Source: Acidobacteriota bacterium (GTDB lineage: Bacteria > Acidobacteriota > Thermoanaerobaculia > Multivoradales > JAHZIX01). From it: a stretch of 33,694 bases of DNA. The stretch is taken from contig JAXHTF010000057.1 of assembly GCA_034211275.1 (NCBI GenBank), positions 1-33,694 on the forward strand, given 5' to 3'. The translations under genes were made by a program, and so were the position numbers. Below are positions 17,124 to 25,279 of this stretch, piece by piece; position 1 is the first letter of the stretch, and every line of letters begins with the position of its first letter. The notes beneath the pieces are model-generated. The model was not told the origin of the DNA. It did not search any database and was given only the letters and a program-made list of their open reading frames with translations.

Positions 17124-17783
17124 TCAATCCTCTTCGTGAGCATCCTCCGGGCGATAGGTGAGCAAATACTCCTGCATGCCGTGGCGCAGTAGGAAGCTCT
17201 TGCGCACCTCGAACCCCGGCATCGCCCGTAGTAGGTCCGGTTGGTGGTAGCGGGGGCCGGGGCGAGTGGCCTCTTGGTTGCCGATGGCGGCCAGCCGATC
17301 CGGCGCCAGGATGCGGTAGGCCAGGGGGCGGGCGGGGATCTGACGCCGAATGGAGACCATGCAAAAGAGCTGGGTTCCCGAGTGACAGAGGGGGATCAGC
17401 CGCTGCATCAGGGCTGTCAGCTCGGGGCGGCCCAGATAGTCCAGGACATCCCAGGCCAGGATCACCTCATACGGCTCTCCGCCAGCGGGGGGCAGCAACT
17501 CGTCGCACACTTGGCCAAAGGAACCATCGTTGTCGCCGTGGGCGGCGTTGGCCTCCGCCAGGCCACGGTAGAGATCCGTCACGTGCAGCCGGCAGCCGAG
17601 GGCCGCCAAGGTCTCCAGATTGGATCCGGCGGCGGGCCCCAGGTCCAGAACCCCCTGGCCCGGTCGCTGCCGGAGCTGCTCGAAGATGAAGGGCAGGGCC
17701 AGGCTGTGGCGGACGACGTCGTCGCCGCCGTTGGTGCCGGAAGAGCGGTTGGACCGGAAAGGACGAGCCATGGCGCGGGGCAT
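17124..17783 (-). CDS. SAM-dependent class I methyltransferase
   Basis: A protein of 219 residues with a Rossmann methyltransferase core. Motif I is GVLDLGPAAGSNLETLAALG, the acidic end of strand 2 is LHVTDLYRG, and the strand-4 motif is YEVILAWDVLDYL. The substrate is not predictable. A position just downstream of a bactofilin gene (14-base gap, same strand) suggests cotranscription but not a functional link by itself. The start may be ATG 17783 or ATG 17771; neither has a strong Shine-Dalgarno. It is convergent with tyrA, with a 24-base gap. Confidence 0.85.
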   Translation of the reverse strand: MPRAMARPFRSNRSSGTNGGDDVVRHSLALPFIFEQLRQRPGQGVLDLGPAAGSNLETLAALGCRLHVTDLYRGLAEANAAHGDNDGSFGQVCDELLPPAGGEPYEVILAWDVLDYLGRPELTALMQRLIPLCHSGTQLFCMVSIRRQIPARPLAYRILAPDRLAAIGNQEATRPGPRYHQPDLLRAMPGFEVRKSFLLRHGMQEYLLTYRPEDAHEED

Positions 17784-17797
17784 GGTGGGGCGCGGGC

Positions 17798-18391
17798 TCA
17801 GGACCGCTGACCGCTACGGCCCGCCGAAGAGGAAGAGCCACCGGAGCCGCTGGATCCACCCTTCGAGCCGGAGCTGCCGGAGCTGTCCTTCGAGCTGGAG
17901 CCTCCGGAGGAGCCCCCCGAGCCTCCCGAGCTGCTTCCGGAGCCGCCGCCGGCGTTGCGCTTCGGTTCCATGTCGATGGAGCCCTTGAACTGCGCTCCGT
18001 TCTGTAGGCTGACCCGGGGGGCGGTGATATTTCCCTCGACATTGCCGGAGTCGTGGAGGATCACCTCCTCGGTGCCGTAGAGATTGCCCACCACCGTGCC
18101 TTCGACGTGGATGCTGCGGCCGTGGACATCGGCGTGGGCGCGGCCGTTGGAGCCGATGGTGACCTTGTTCTTACGGAAGGCGATGTCGCCGTCCACCGTT
18201 CCTTGGATCACCAGGTCCTCATCACCGGAAATCTTGCCCTCGATGGTCACCGACGGGCCGATGAAGGCCTGTTGCCCGCTGCCGGAGGGGGCAGGGCGAC
18301 GCTCCGCCGGGTTGGACCGGGGGGATTGGGCACGGGGCGGGGCGGCGGCGGATGGGGCTTCAGGCTTCTGCGGCTCGTTCTTTTTCCACAC
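17798..18391 (-). CDS. Bactofilin with Ser/Gly-rich C-terminal tail
   Basis: A cytoskeletal polymer-forming protein of 197 residues. A disordered Pro/Ala/Arg N-terminus (to about 40) precedes the right-handed beta-helix core, about 43-143. The core shows the regular short repeats of the family (TIEGKISGDEDLVIQGTVDG, VHVEGTVVGNLYG-like turns, GNVEGNITAPRVSLQNGAQF). The last ~50 residues are almost only Ser and Gly with a few charged residues, probably a flexible tail. The GTG at 18391 has AGGAGG 10 bases upstream. It is expressed from a good -35/-10 pair at 18474-18446 that overlaps two direct repeats. The likely role is in cell shape, division or organising an envelope enzyme. Confidence 0.92.
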   Translation of the reverse strand: MWKKNEPQKPEAPSAAAPPRAQSPRSNPAERRPAPSGSGQQAFIGPSVTIEGKISGDEDLVIQGTVDGDIAFRKNKVTIGSNGRAHADVHGRSIHVEGTVVGNLYGTEEVILHDSGNVEGNITAPRVSLQNGAQFKGSIDMEPKRNAGGGSGSSSGGSGGSSGGSSSKDSSGSSGSKGGSSGSGGSSSSAGRSGQRS

Positions 18392-18445
18392 TCTCGGGGG
18401 TCCTCCTGGCGGGGATGTTGGTCTAGGGATTTAATTATGGCGATG

Positions 18446-18474
18446 AATCTATTAGTGCTGTCTCAGGATGTCAA
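18446..18474 (-). promoter_or_regulatory. Promoter of the bactofilin-methyltransferase operon
   Basis: On the minus strand a perfect TTGACA (18474-18469) is followed after 17 bases by TAGATT (18451-18446). The predicted start near 18439 leaves a leader of about 48 bases to the GTG at 18391. Confidence 0.7.
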
Positions 18475-18491
18475 CCGGGCTGTCTCGGGAT
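18457..18491. repeat. Tandem 13-base direct repeat overlapping the bactofilin -35
   Basis: GCTGTCTCAGGAT (18457-18469) and GCTGTCTCGGGAT (18479-18491) match at 12 of 13 positions and are offset by 22 bases, two helical turns. The first covers the spacer up to the -35 and the second lies just upstream of it, so they could be an operator for an unknown regulator. Confidence 0.5.
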
Positions 18492-18551
18492 CTCGACTGG
18501 TAGGTCCGGACCCGCCCAGTGATGCTACCAGCTCGGCAGGTCCGTAAGCCC

Positions 18552-19159
18552 TTACTTTCGCTGCAGTGAATCTTCTCCGGGCTCAGGAAGGGAGCTGCCG
18601 GCACGCCGACGGAAGATGGTCACCGCATCCGCGCCGCCAGGGATGGGGATTCGGGCTACCTCTTGGTAGGCGGAGGAGAACCACTGCCGGCCCACCACCT
18701 GGGCCATCAGTCCGTGGACGCGCCCACTGTCCAGCACATAGTCGGTGGGAGAGGTGAGGAAGGCATGCTCCAGATCTCTGCGGGCCACCGCGGTGAGCAC
18801 GCCGGGGGTGACCAGCCCGAGGAGGTCCAAGACGTGGCGCTGGCTGAAGTAGGCTACGGTGCCCACCTCCACATAGGCCACCGTAGCGTCCGGCGGCTCG
18901 TGGCCGGTTCCGGGGCGACCCGGGCGGCGATCAGTAGGATCGCCAAAGAGGGCAACAGCTCGAGGCCGTTGTGCAACCAAAAGTAGGTGCTGGTGAGCAC
19001 CAGGCTCCCGGCCCCCAAGGCTTCCGGCGTCCGGCCCAGGCGCCGCCCTTCCAGCGTCAACAGGCCGGCGAGGCGAGCGGTGAGCAGGCCGACCACCAGG
19101 ATCCACGCCGCCGCCAGCAGCAGCCAGCCGAGGGTGCGGATCTTGGGGAAGCTGGGCAT
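18552..19159 (-). pseudogene. Remnant of a polytopic glycosyltransferase-like membrane protein
   Basis: Two minus-strand frames carry pieces of one protein. Frame A (19159 to about 18900) has two hydrophobic helices (LGWLLLAAAWILVVGLLTARLAGLL and YFWLHNGLELLPSLAILLIAARV). Frame B (from about 18910 to the stop at 18552) encodes a soluble domain beginning PPDATVAYVEVGTVAYFSQ and VLDLLGLVTPGVLTAV. That order is, from memory, typical of the C-terminal end of GT-C fold membrane proteins. The large N-terminal catalytic part is absent, and the switch between frames near 18900 needs a frameshift and perhaps a deletion. A sequencing error could explain only the shift, not the missing N-terminus. The fragment follows the cupin gene on the same strand. 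Confidence 0.65.
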
Positions 19160-19253
19160 GGCGGCCGGGTGGCTCAGGTCCCCGCCGGCCCGGTTCTGTG
19201 CCGGCGGCAGCGCGGGCTCGGTGGAAGCAACGGGTACAGGGGGAGCGTAGAGC

Positions 19254-19595
19254 TCAGCGGGATGGAGCGCTGGAGAAGAAGACCAAGATCTCCAGGTCCT
19301 CGGTGATGGAATGGAAGCGGTGCTCGATGCCGGCGCGCACGAAGAGGACGCTGCCGGGGCTCACCGCCTGGTCTTCCTCTCCGGCCTTGAACCGCCCCCG
19401 GCCGGCCACCACGTAGTAGACCTCGTCTTCATCGTGGGGACTTTGCAGATCCGGTTGACCGGCGGCCAGCCGGTAAACGCCGCAATTGAGGCTGGGGACC
19501 CGCAGGAACTCGCGATAGGGATCGTCCGGGAGGGACGGCAGCTGGTCGAGATGAAAATAGCGGGCCGGCGGTGCGCCGTTGGATTCGGTGGTCAT
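19254..19595 (-). CDS. Small cupin-domain protein
   Basis: A single-domain cupin of 113 residues. The first motif is SPHDEDEVYYVVAGRGRF, carrying His and two acidic residues. The second is PGSVLFVRAGIEHRFH, with the second His. These are the usual metal-site positions of the cupin barrel. The substrate is unknown; small stand-alone cupins include isomerases, dioxygenases and binding proteins. The ATG at 19595 has GAGGTGA about 9 bases upstream. A 256-base gap before dnaE2's stop contains an AT-rich patch (about 19750-19815) that may hold its promoter, though I could not fix hexamers. Confidence 0.88.
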   Translation of the reverse strand: MTTESNGAPPARYFHLDQLPSLPDDPYREFLRVPSLNCGVYRLAAGQPDLQSPHDEDEVYYVVAGRGRFKAGEEDQAVSPGSVLFVRAGIEHRFHSITEDLEILVFFSSAPSR

Positions 19596-19851
19596 GAAGG
19601 ATCACCTCGAGAGATCGTGGTTGAGGAGCCCGGGCAGGTCGACAGCACCTCGGTGAGCAACGAGCCTCCCCCTCTACCGGGAGGTCGGGTGGGGGGCTGG
19701 GAGAGGGGGATCGAGGGGGTGAGGGCTGGCTCATTCGAGTCGCTCTTCTCCGTCTCGATTAGTTCGATAGGTGGGCTCTTTTCTAACATCTTACTAACAA
19801 AAACGAAGAGTAACACGCTATCCCGAAGGCCCGATCCCGCCTACCCCGTCC

Positions 19852-22800
19852 TCAGCGGAAGTCATGGCTGGGGGTCTCCAGCACCTCCCGTAGCGGCGCG
19901 AACTCCTGGCCGAGGATGCTCCAGCTGCCGTCCCGGCTCTGCAGCTCACCCTCGACGATCAACCCCGGGGAGCCGACGATGATCTGGCGCTGGCGCTGCA
20001 GCAGGTCTGGGCGCACGATGGCCTGGGCCATGCCGGTCTCGTCTTCCACGGTGATGAAGAGGATGCCCGAGGCGGTGCCGGGGCGCTGGCGCACGATCAC
20101 CGACCCCGCCACCTTGACCCGGGTGCCGGGCTGCATCCGCGGCAACACCGCCGCCGGCACCACTCCCAGGTCCGCCAGCCGGGGACGCAGGTGGGTCAGG
20201 GGATGGGCGCCGGTGGTCAGACCGGTGCCTTCGTAGTCAGCGATCATGCGGTCGACGTTGGACATCTCCGGCAACGGCGAGGGCGCCGTGTCGGGCTCGT
20301 GGCGGTAGAGCTCGCCGGCGTCCTTGGACACCCGGGCCACCTGCCATAGGGCCTCCCGGCGGCTGTGGCCGAAGCCCCGCAGGGCGCCGACTTGGGCGAG
20401 CAGATCGAGCTCCTTGCGCCGCAGCCCGCAGCGGTGGGCCAGCTGCTCCAGGCTGGCGAAGGGCTGCGCCTGGGCGATGGCCTCGCCGGACTCCCGCCGC
20501 AGCCCGCGGACGTAGCGCAGACCCAGACGCACGGCGCCGGCGGGGGCGCCGGGATAGCGGCGCCGCTTCGGCCGGTCCTCCCAGCGGCAGCGCCAGCCGG
20601 AGCGCTGGACGTCGATGGGCAGCACCTCGACACCGTGTCGCCGGGCGTCCTGAATCAACGTCGCCGGATGGTAGAAGCCCATGGGCCAGGCGTTGAGCAG
20701 GCCGATGAGGAAGGCGGTGGGGTGGTGGGCCTTGAGATAGGCGCTGGCGTAGGCGATGAGGGCGAAGCTGGCGGCGTGGGATTCGGGGAAGCCATAGAGG
20801 GCGAAGGAGGTGATGCTCTGGACGATCTGATCCTGGGTGGCGCCGCGGATGCCGCGCTCCTCCATGCCCGCCCGCAGCCGCTTCTCGATGGCCTCCATGC
20901 GCTCCGCCGAGCGCTTGAAGCCCATGGCCCGGCGCAGCTCCTCCGCCTCGCCGCCGGAAAACCCCGCCGCCACCATGGCGATGCGCAGCAGCTGCTCCTG
21001 GAAGAGGGGCACTCCCAGGGTGCGCTCGAGGATAGGCTTCAGGCTGGGGTGGAGATAATCCACCGGCTGGCGCCCCTGGCGGCGCTCGAAGAAAGGATGG
21101 ACCATACCGCCGACGATGGGGCCGGGGCGGATGATGGCCACCTGCACCACCAGGTCGTAGAAACGCTGGGGATTGTTGCGCGGCAGCGACGCCATCTGTG
21201 CCCGGCTCTCCACCTGGAAGACGCCCACCGTATCCGCCTGACGCAGCATCTCGAAGGTCTTGGGGTCGTCCGGCGGCAGGTGCGCCAGGTCCAGATTGAC
21301 CTTCTCCCGGTGGCGCACCAGGGGCACCGTCTCCTCCAGGGCGTTGAGCATGCCGAGGCCCAGCAGGTCGACCTTGATGATGCCCAGATCGGCGCAATCG
21401 TCCTTGTCCCATTGCACCACCGTGCGGCCGTCCATGGCCGCCGGCTCCAGGGGCACCACCTCGTCCAGCCGGCCGGCGGCGATGATCATGCCGCCGGAGT
21501 GCTGGCCCAGGTGCCGGGGCAGATTCTGGATCCGCTGCCAGAGCTGGGCGAAGAGGCGGATGCGCGGCTCTGCCGGATCGAAACCGGCGGCGGTGATCTC
21601 CCGTTCCAGGTCCTTCTCGTCGCCGCGGCTGCGGTCGTAGCTGAAGCGGCCCAGCTGCTTCGACAGCCGATCCACTTGCGCCGACGAATAACCCAGGGCC
21701 TTGGCCACCTCCCGCGCCGCGGAGCGGTCCCGATAGGTGATGACGTTGGCGGTCATGGCGGCGCCGTGGGGACCGTAGCGCTCGTAGACGTAGCGGATGA
21801 CCTTCTCCCGCTGCTCGCCGGAGGGCAGGTCGAGGTCGATGTCCGGCCACTCACCGCGCTCTTCGGAGAGAAAGCGCTCGAAGAGCAGCTCCATCTTCAC
21901 CGGATCCACGGCGGTGATGGAGAGGGCGTAGCACACCGCGCTATTGGCGGCGGAGCCGCGGCCCTGGACCAGAATGCCCTGGCGCAGGCAGAAGCGCACG
22001 ATGTCCCAGACGATGAGGAAATAGCCCGCCAGCTCGAGCTTCTCGATCATCGCCAGCTCCTTCTCGATCTGCGCTTGAGCGCGGGCGGTGAGGGGCCGGA
22101 AGCGCGCCCGGGCACCGTTCCAGGCGACGTGGCGCAGGTAGGAGGCCGGCGTCTCCCCCGGTGGCAGGGGATAGTCGGGGAAGCGGTAGCCCAGGTCGGC
22201 GAGGGTGAAGTCCAGCTCCCGGGCCAGCTCCACGCCATGCCCCAGGGCCTGGGGCAAATCGGCGAACAGGCGTCCCATCTCGGCGGCGTTTTTCAGATGG
22301 CGCTGGCGGTGGGCCGTCAGCAGTCGTCCGGCGGCGTCCAGATGGGTGCGGTGGCGCAGGGCGGTGAGGACGTCGTGGAGGGCCTTGTCCTCCGGGCGGG
22401 CGTAGGCCACCGCGTTGGTGGCCAGCAGCGGCAGCCGGCAGCGCCGGGCGAGCTCCACCAGCGCCTGGTTGCGATGTTCCTCCTCGCGCCGCTGGTGGCG
22501 CTGGAGCTCTACGTGGAGGCGTTCTCCGAAGGTGCCCCGGAGCCGCTCCAGCAGTCGTCCGGCAGCCTCCGGGCCGTGCTGCATCAGGGTGCGGGCGAGG
22601 GGGCCCTCGGCGCCGCCGGTGAGGCAGTGCAGGCCGGCGGCGTGGGCGCAGACGGTCTCCCAATCCACCTGCGCTTCGCCCTTCGGCCGGCCGCGGGCGG
22701 CGGCGGTGAGCAGCCGGCAGAGATTGCGGTAGCCCTCGGCGCTACCCACCAGCAGGGTCAGCCGGTCGTGGGAGTCGGCGTGGCGGGCCGCCGGTGGCCG

Positions 22801-23319
22801 CCCCTCGCCCTCCCGCTGCTCCGGCAGGAGCCCGGCCGGGCCGCGACGCCGATTCGCCGCCAGCGCCCGGGCGGTGGGGGAGGGCTCCGGCGCCAGCACC
22901 ACCTCCGCCCCCACCAGCGGCTTGATCCCCGCCTCCCGCGCCGCCTTGTAGAAGCGCGGCGCGCCGTAAACCCCGTTGACGTCCACCAGCGCCGCCGCCG
23001 GCAGCTCCAGCTCCGCCGCCCGGGCCACCAGATCCTCCGGCTGGGAGGCTCCATCCAAGAAAGAAAAAGCCGACGCCGCCCGTAGCTCCACGTACTGATC
23101 GGTCCCGCGGTGACCACCCCGCCCGCGCCGATACCGCCGTTTGCGCAAGGCTTCCTTGCGGGCTCCGGGGGAGGTACGCAGATGCTTGAGGGAGTATCCG
23201 AAATCCCGGGAAGGTGCTCCGGTGGGAGCCCCCGAGGTGCTCTGCTGGGGCTCCGAAGAAGGTTCCAAAGGAGGCTCCGAAGAGGGAGGATCATGGGGTG
23301 GAGGATCTCGCCGGCTCAC
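19852..23319 (-). CDS. dnaE2: Error-prone DNA polymerase III alpha subunit DnaE2 (ImuC)
   Basis: The translesion polymerase of the mutasome, about 1155 residues. The PHP domain begins near YVELRAASAFSFLDGASQPEDLV. The polymerase core has the catalytic aspartates in PDIDLDLPS and typical strings GYFLIVWDIVRFC, QGRGSAANSAVCYAL, IIKVDLLGLGMLNAL and SFALYGFPESHAASFALIAYASAYLKAHHP. A C-terminal OB fold follows (VKVAGSVIVRQRPGTASGILFITVEDETG). The PHP HxH motif reads R-A-A, so PHP metal binding looks lost. About 75 residues precede the conserved start, first Pro/Ser/Glu-rich, then very basic. The GTG at 23319 lies only 7 bases after the predicted -10, which would give a leaderless transcript. TTG at 23148, with AAGGAAG upstream, is an alternative. 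ImuA and ImuB, its partners, are encoded at 25395-28025 under a matching promoter. Confidence 0.95.
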   Translation of the reverse strand: MSRRDPPPHDPPSSEPPLEPSSEPQQSTSGAPTGAPSRDFGYSLKHLRTSPGARKEALRKRRYRRGRGGHRGTDQYVELRAASAFSFLDGASQPEDLVARAAELELPAAALVDVNGVYGAPRFYKAAREAGIKPLVGAEVVLAPEPSPTARALAANRRRGPAGLLPEQREGEGRPPAARHADSHDRLTLLVGSAEGYRNLCRLLTAAARGRPKGEAQVDWETVCAHAAGLHCLTGGAEGPLARTLMQHGPEAAGRLLERLRGTFGERLHVELQRHQRREEEHRNQALVELARRCRLPLLATNAVAYARPEDKALHDVLTALRHRTHLDAAGRLLTAHRQRHLKNAAEMGRLFADLPQALGHGVELARELDFTLADLGYRFPDYPLPPGETPASYLRHVAWNGARARFRPLTARAQAQIEKELAMIEKLELAGYFLIVWDIVRFCLRQGILVQGRGSAANSAVCYALSITAVDPVKMELLFERFLSEERGEWPDIDLDLPSGEQREKVIRYVYERYGPHGAAMTANVITYRDRSAAREVAKALGYSSAQVDRLSKQLGRFSYDRSRGDEKDLEREITAAGFDPAEPRIRLFAQLWQRIQNLPRHLGQHSGGMIIAAGRLDEVVPLEPAAMDGRTVVQWDKDDCADLGIIKVDLLGLGMLNALEETVPLVRHREKVNLDLAHLPPDDPKTFEMLRQADTVGVFQVESRAQMASLPRNNPQRFYDLVVQVAIIRPGPIVGGMVHPFFERRQGRQPVDYLHPSLKPILERTLGVPLFQEQLLRIAMVAAGFSGGEAEELRRAMGFKRSAERMEAIEKRLRAGMEERGIRGATQDQIVQSITSFALYGFPESHAASFALIAYASAYLKAHHPTAFLIGLLNAWPMGFYHPATLIQDARRHGVEVLPIDVQRSGWRCRWEDRPKRRRYPGAPAGAVRLGLRYVRGLRRESGEAIAQAQPFASLEQLAHRCGLRRKELDLLAQVGALRGFGHSRREALWQVARVSKDAGELYRHEPDTAPSPLPEMSNVDRMIADYEGTGLTTGAHPLTHLRPRLADLGVVPAAVLPRMQPGTRVKVAGSVIVRQRPGTASGILFITVEDETGMAQAIVRPDLLQRQRQIIVGSPGLIVEGELQSRDGSWSILGQEFAPLREVLETPSHDFR

Positions 23320-23326
23320 GTCTACT

Positions 23327-23355
23327 AGTCTAGGCGTAAATAGGGCGTAAATCAA
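23327..23355 (-). promoter_or_regulatory. dnaE2 promoter with tandem TACGCC operator
   Basis: On the minus strand TTGATT (23355-23350) is followed by a 17-base spacer and TAGACT (23332-23327). The spacer consists of two TTTACGCC-type half-sites whose starts are 11 bases apart (on the plus strand GCGTAAA at 23334 and 23345). The imuA promoter at 28057-28085 has the same design and matches at 23 of 29 positions. A damage-responsive repressor binding the direct repeat would occlude the promoter. Confidence 0.75.
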
Positions 23356-23370
23356 TTCTCTCGGGCCTGG

Positions 23371-23552
23371 GGTCAGCGGCCCAGCGAGAAGGCGCTCAGG
23401 CCTCGGCACTGCTGGCCACCGCAGGCGGGGGATCCGGAGCGGCGCGCGGAAAACTCGCTGCCGCTCAAACAGTTCCGCGCGTTTCTCCGCTCCGGATCCT
23501 GCCTGCGGTGGGTGCCTCGGAGTCTTCGCGTCTTCTCGCTGGGCCACTGACC
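23371..23552. repeat. Dispersed palindromic element, copy A
   Basis: A core of about 137 bases (23393-23529) is close to identical to copy B at 30765-30900. It folds on itself: CCACCGCAGGC (23416-23426) pairs with 23501-23511, GGATCCGGAGCGG (23430-23442) with 23487-23499, and CGCGCGGAA (23443-23451) with 23473-23481. Outside the core, 23371-23395 is the inverted complement of 23528-23552 at 23 of 25 positions. That outer arm has no similarity to the outer arm of copy B. It lies between the dnaE2 promoter and the SDR gene. Confidence 0.85.
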
Positions 23553-23654
23553 AATACAAGAGAGATCGTGAGAAGCTTGCCCTGTCTCGACGAGTTCCGT
23601 CTCGACGAGCTCCGTCTCGACGCCCTTGCACCAGAATTCTTCAGGAGATCTCCC

Positions 23655-24401
23655 ATGGCCAGCGATTCCTCTTCCAGCTCTCGAACCTCTGCCAATCCGG
23701 TCGCCCTGGTCACCGGCGGCACCGGCGCCCTGGGCCAGGCGGTGGTCCGGCGCTTTCTCGACGACGGCTACGAGGTCCACGTTACCTGGATCGTCGAGCG
23801 TGAAGTCGAGCGTTTCCGCGAGCAATTCGAGGGCGCGGACGCGGTGAAGCTGCACCGTGCCGACCTGACGGATGAGGATTCGGTGGCGGAGCTCTTCGCG
23901 GCGGTGGAGAAGAGCGCTGGCCGCCTCGACGCCCTGGCCAACATTGCCGGCGGCTTCGTCTACGCGTCGCTGGAAGATACGGATGCCAAGAGCTGGGAGA
24001 AGATGCAGGGGATGAACGCCACCTCCTGCTTCCTGTGCTGCCGCGGCGCCCTGAAGCTGCTGCGAGCTTCCGCCGAGGCTGGGGCCGGCGGCGCGGTGGT
24101 CAACGTCACCGCCCACCCGGCGGTGGAGCGCGGTGCCGCCAATATGAGCGCGTACTCCGCTTCCAAGGCGGCGGTGCTCAACTTCACCCAAAGCCTGGCG
24201 GCGGAGCTTGGCGGCGACGGCATCACCGTCAATGCCATCGCCCCCTCCGTCATCGACACCCCCGCCAACCGCGACGCCATGCCCGACGCCGACACCGCCA
24301 CCTGGCTCACCCCCCAAGAGATCGCCGCCGTCGTCGCTTACCTCACCGGCCCCGAGGCCCGCATCGTCACCGGCTCGGCGCTGATGTTGTCGAAGGGATA
24401 A
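23655..24401 (+). CDS. Short-chain dehydrogenase/reductase (SDR) family protein
   Basis: An NAD(P)-dependent oxidoreductase of 248 residues. The cofactor motif is LVTGGTGALGQAVVRRFL (TGxxxGxG). NIAGG corresponds to NNAG, and the active-site YSASK supplies Tyr and Lys. Thirteen residues before the Tyr, where classical SDRs have the catalytic Ser, there is His (VTAHPAVERG), so the classical Ser-Tyr-Lys set is incomplete. The ending VTGSALMLSKG is typical of the family. The ATG at 23655 has AGGAGA 7 bases upstream. It is transcribed against the mutasome genes on both sides. The substrate is unknown, and a link to mutagenesis is not indicated. Confidence 0.9.
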   Translation: MASDSSSSSRTSANPVALVTGGTGALGQAVVRRFLDDGYEVHVTWIVEREVERFREQFEGADAVKLHRADLTDEDSVAELFAAVEKSAGRLDALANIAGGFVYASLEDTDAKSWEKMQGMNATSCFLCCRGALKLLRASAEAGAGGAVVNVTAHPAVERGAANMSAYSASKAAVLNFTQSLAAELGGDGITVNAIAPSVIDTPANRDAMPDADTATWLTPQEIAAVVAYLTGPEARIVTGSALMLSKG

Positions 24402-24406
24402 AAAAG

Positions 24407-24438
24407 GCCGCGGTTCCGGAGGAGAGGAGAACCGCGGC
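24407..24438 (-). terminator. Intrinsic terminator for the gene at 24473
   Basis: GCCGCGGTTC (24407-24416) and GAACCGCGGC (24429-24438) form a perfect 10-base stem with a 12-base loop. On the minus strand the stem is followed by a run of six T, which directs termination of the exported hypothetical gene. It may also help end the convergent SDR transcript. Confidence 0.88.
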
Positions 24439-24472
24439 GTCAGGAGAGAGAAGGAGCTTGGGCGGGGCGTAG

Positions 24473-25270
24473 TCAGCGGCCGAGGGCGGTGGCGAGATCG
24501 GGGGGAGCTGCGCGGGAATAGTCGAATACGATGCGCACGTCCAGGCTGTCGCCGTCGTCGTCCTCGATATTCGACAGCCCCTCGAAGACCAGCAGCCGAC
24601 GGGTTTCACGGTCGAAGATCAAATCGATGGGGTCCACCAACAGGCGGAAGACGGGGTTGCCGGGCTCCATCCGCACCCGTAGCGCCGGGCGGTCCTGATA
24701 GGCGCCGCCGTCGGTCTTGAGCGCCCGGAAAGCGACGAAGCGCTGGCGGGCCGGCACGGCGAAATCCAGCGGCACCGTCTCTCCCGCCGCCAGCCGATCC
24801 CAGTGGCGGGTGACGAAATACGCGAAGCCGGCGTCGATGACGGCGGTGGCCGGAAGCTCTACACGCTCCTTCTCGGCGACGGTTTTGGCGGGCTTCTGGG
24901 CGAAGAGCAAGACCTCGCCGCCGTCGACCTCGGCGCCCTCCCGATAACCGCTGCGGTGATCCTCCATCTCGAAGCTCGGCGTGATCACGCCGGCCTCATA
25001 GGAAAGATGCTTGGTGGCGAAGACCTCGCCGCCGGGCTTGCGGTACTCCACCGATGCGCCGACCAGCCGGTCACCTCGCCAGCGTTCGCGATGATGCTCG
25101 GAGTAGAGCTCGGCACCGGTTTCCAGACAGTAAGCCCGAGCCTGATAGGAAACGGCGGTGGCGGCCGGGGTCGTAGCCCCCGCCGGCAACGCGGCGAGGG
25201 TTAGCAGCGAGGGCAGAACGAGCCCGAGAGCGCGGTGAATTCGAAGGTTCGGCAGCGGGTGCAGATTCAT
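24473..25270 (-). CDS. Exported conserved hypothetical protein
   Basis: A protein of 265 residues with a signal peptide (LGLVLPSLLTLAALPAGA, cleavage about residue 32). The mature part is beta-rich, with strings I associate with an uncharacterised family of periplasmic proteins in Proteobacteria and Acidobacteriota: EYRKPGGEVFATKHLSYE, FEMEDHRSGYREGA, VIDAGFAYFVTRHWDRLAAGE, VFRLLVDPIDLIFDRETRRL and FEGLSNIEDDDGDSLDVRI. The role is unknown; the fold may be lipoprotein-carrier-like, which is a guess. The ATG at 25270 is the first residue before the signal peptide. A GAGG Shine-Dalgarno 11 bases upstream lies inside one arm of an inverted repeat. It is 124 bases downstream of imuB on the same strand, so it may be read from the imuA promoter. 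Confidence 0.8.
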   Translation of the reverse strand: MNLHPLPNLRIHRALGLVLPSLLTLAALPAGATTPAATAVSYQARAYCLETGAELYSEHHRERWRGDRLVGASVEYRKPGGEVFATKHLSYEAGVITPSFEMEDHRSGYREGAEVDGGEVLLFAQKPAKTVAEKERVELPATAVIDAGFAYFVTRHWDRLAAGETVPLDFAVPARQRFVAFRALKTDGGAYQDRPALRVRMEPGNPVFRLLVDPIDLIFDRETRRLLVFEGLSNIEDDDGDSLDVRIVFDYSRAAPPDLATALGR

Positions 25271-25279
25271 TGAAGTAGA

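Noticed and set aside
20365-23085. A 906-codon open frame on the plus strand opposite dnaE2, and many other long antisense frames.
   Set aside because: They are mirror frames of strongly coding genes in very GC-rich DNA, with His/Gly/Ala/Arg-biased composition and no recognisable domains, while the opposite strand encodes clear families.
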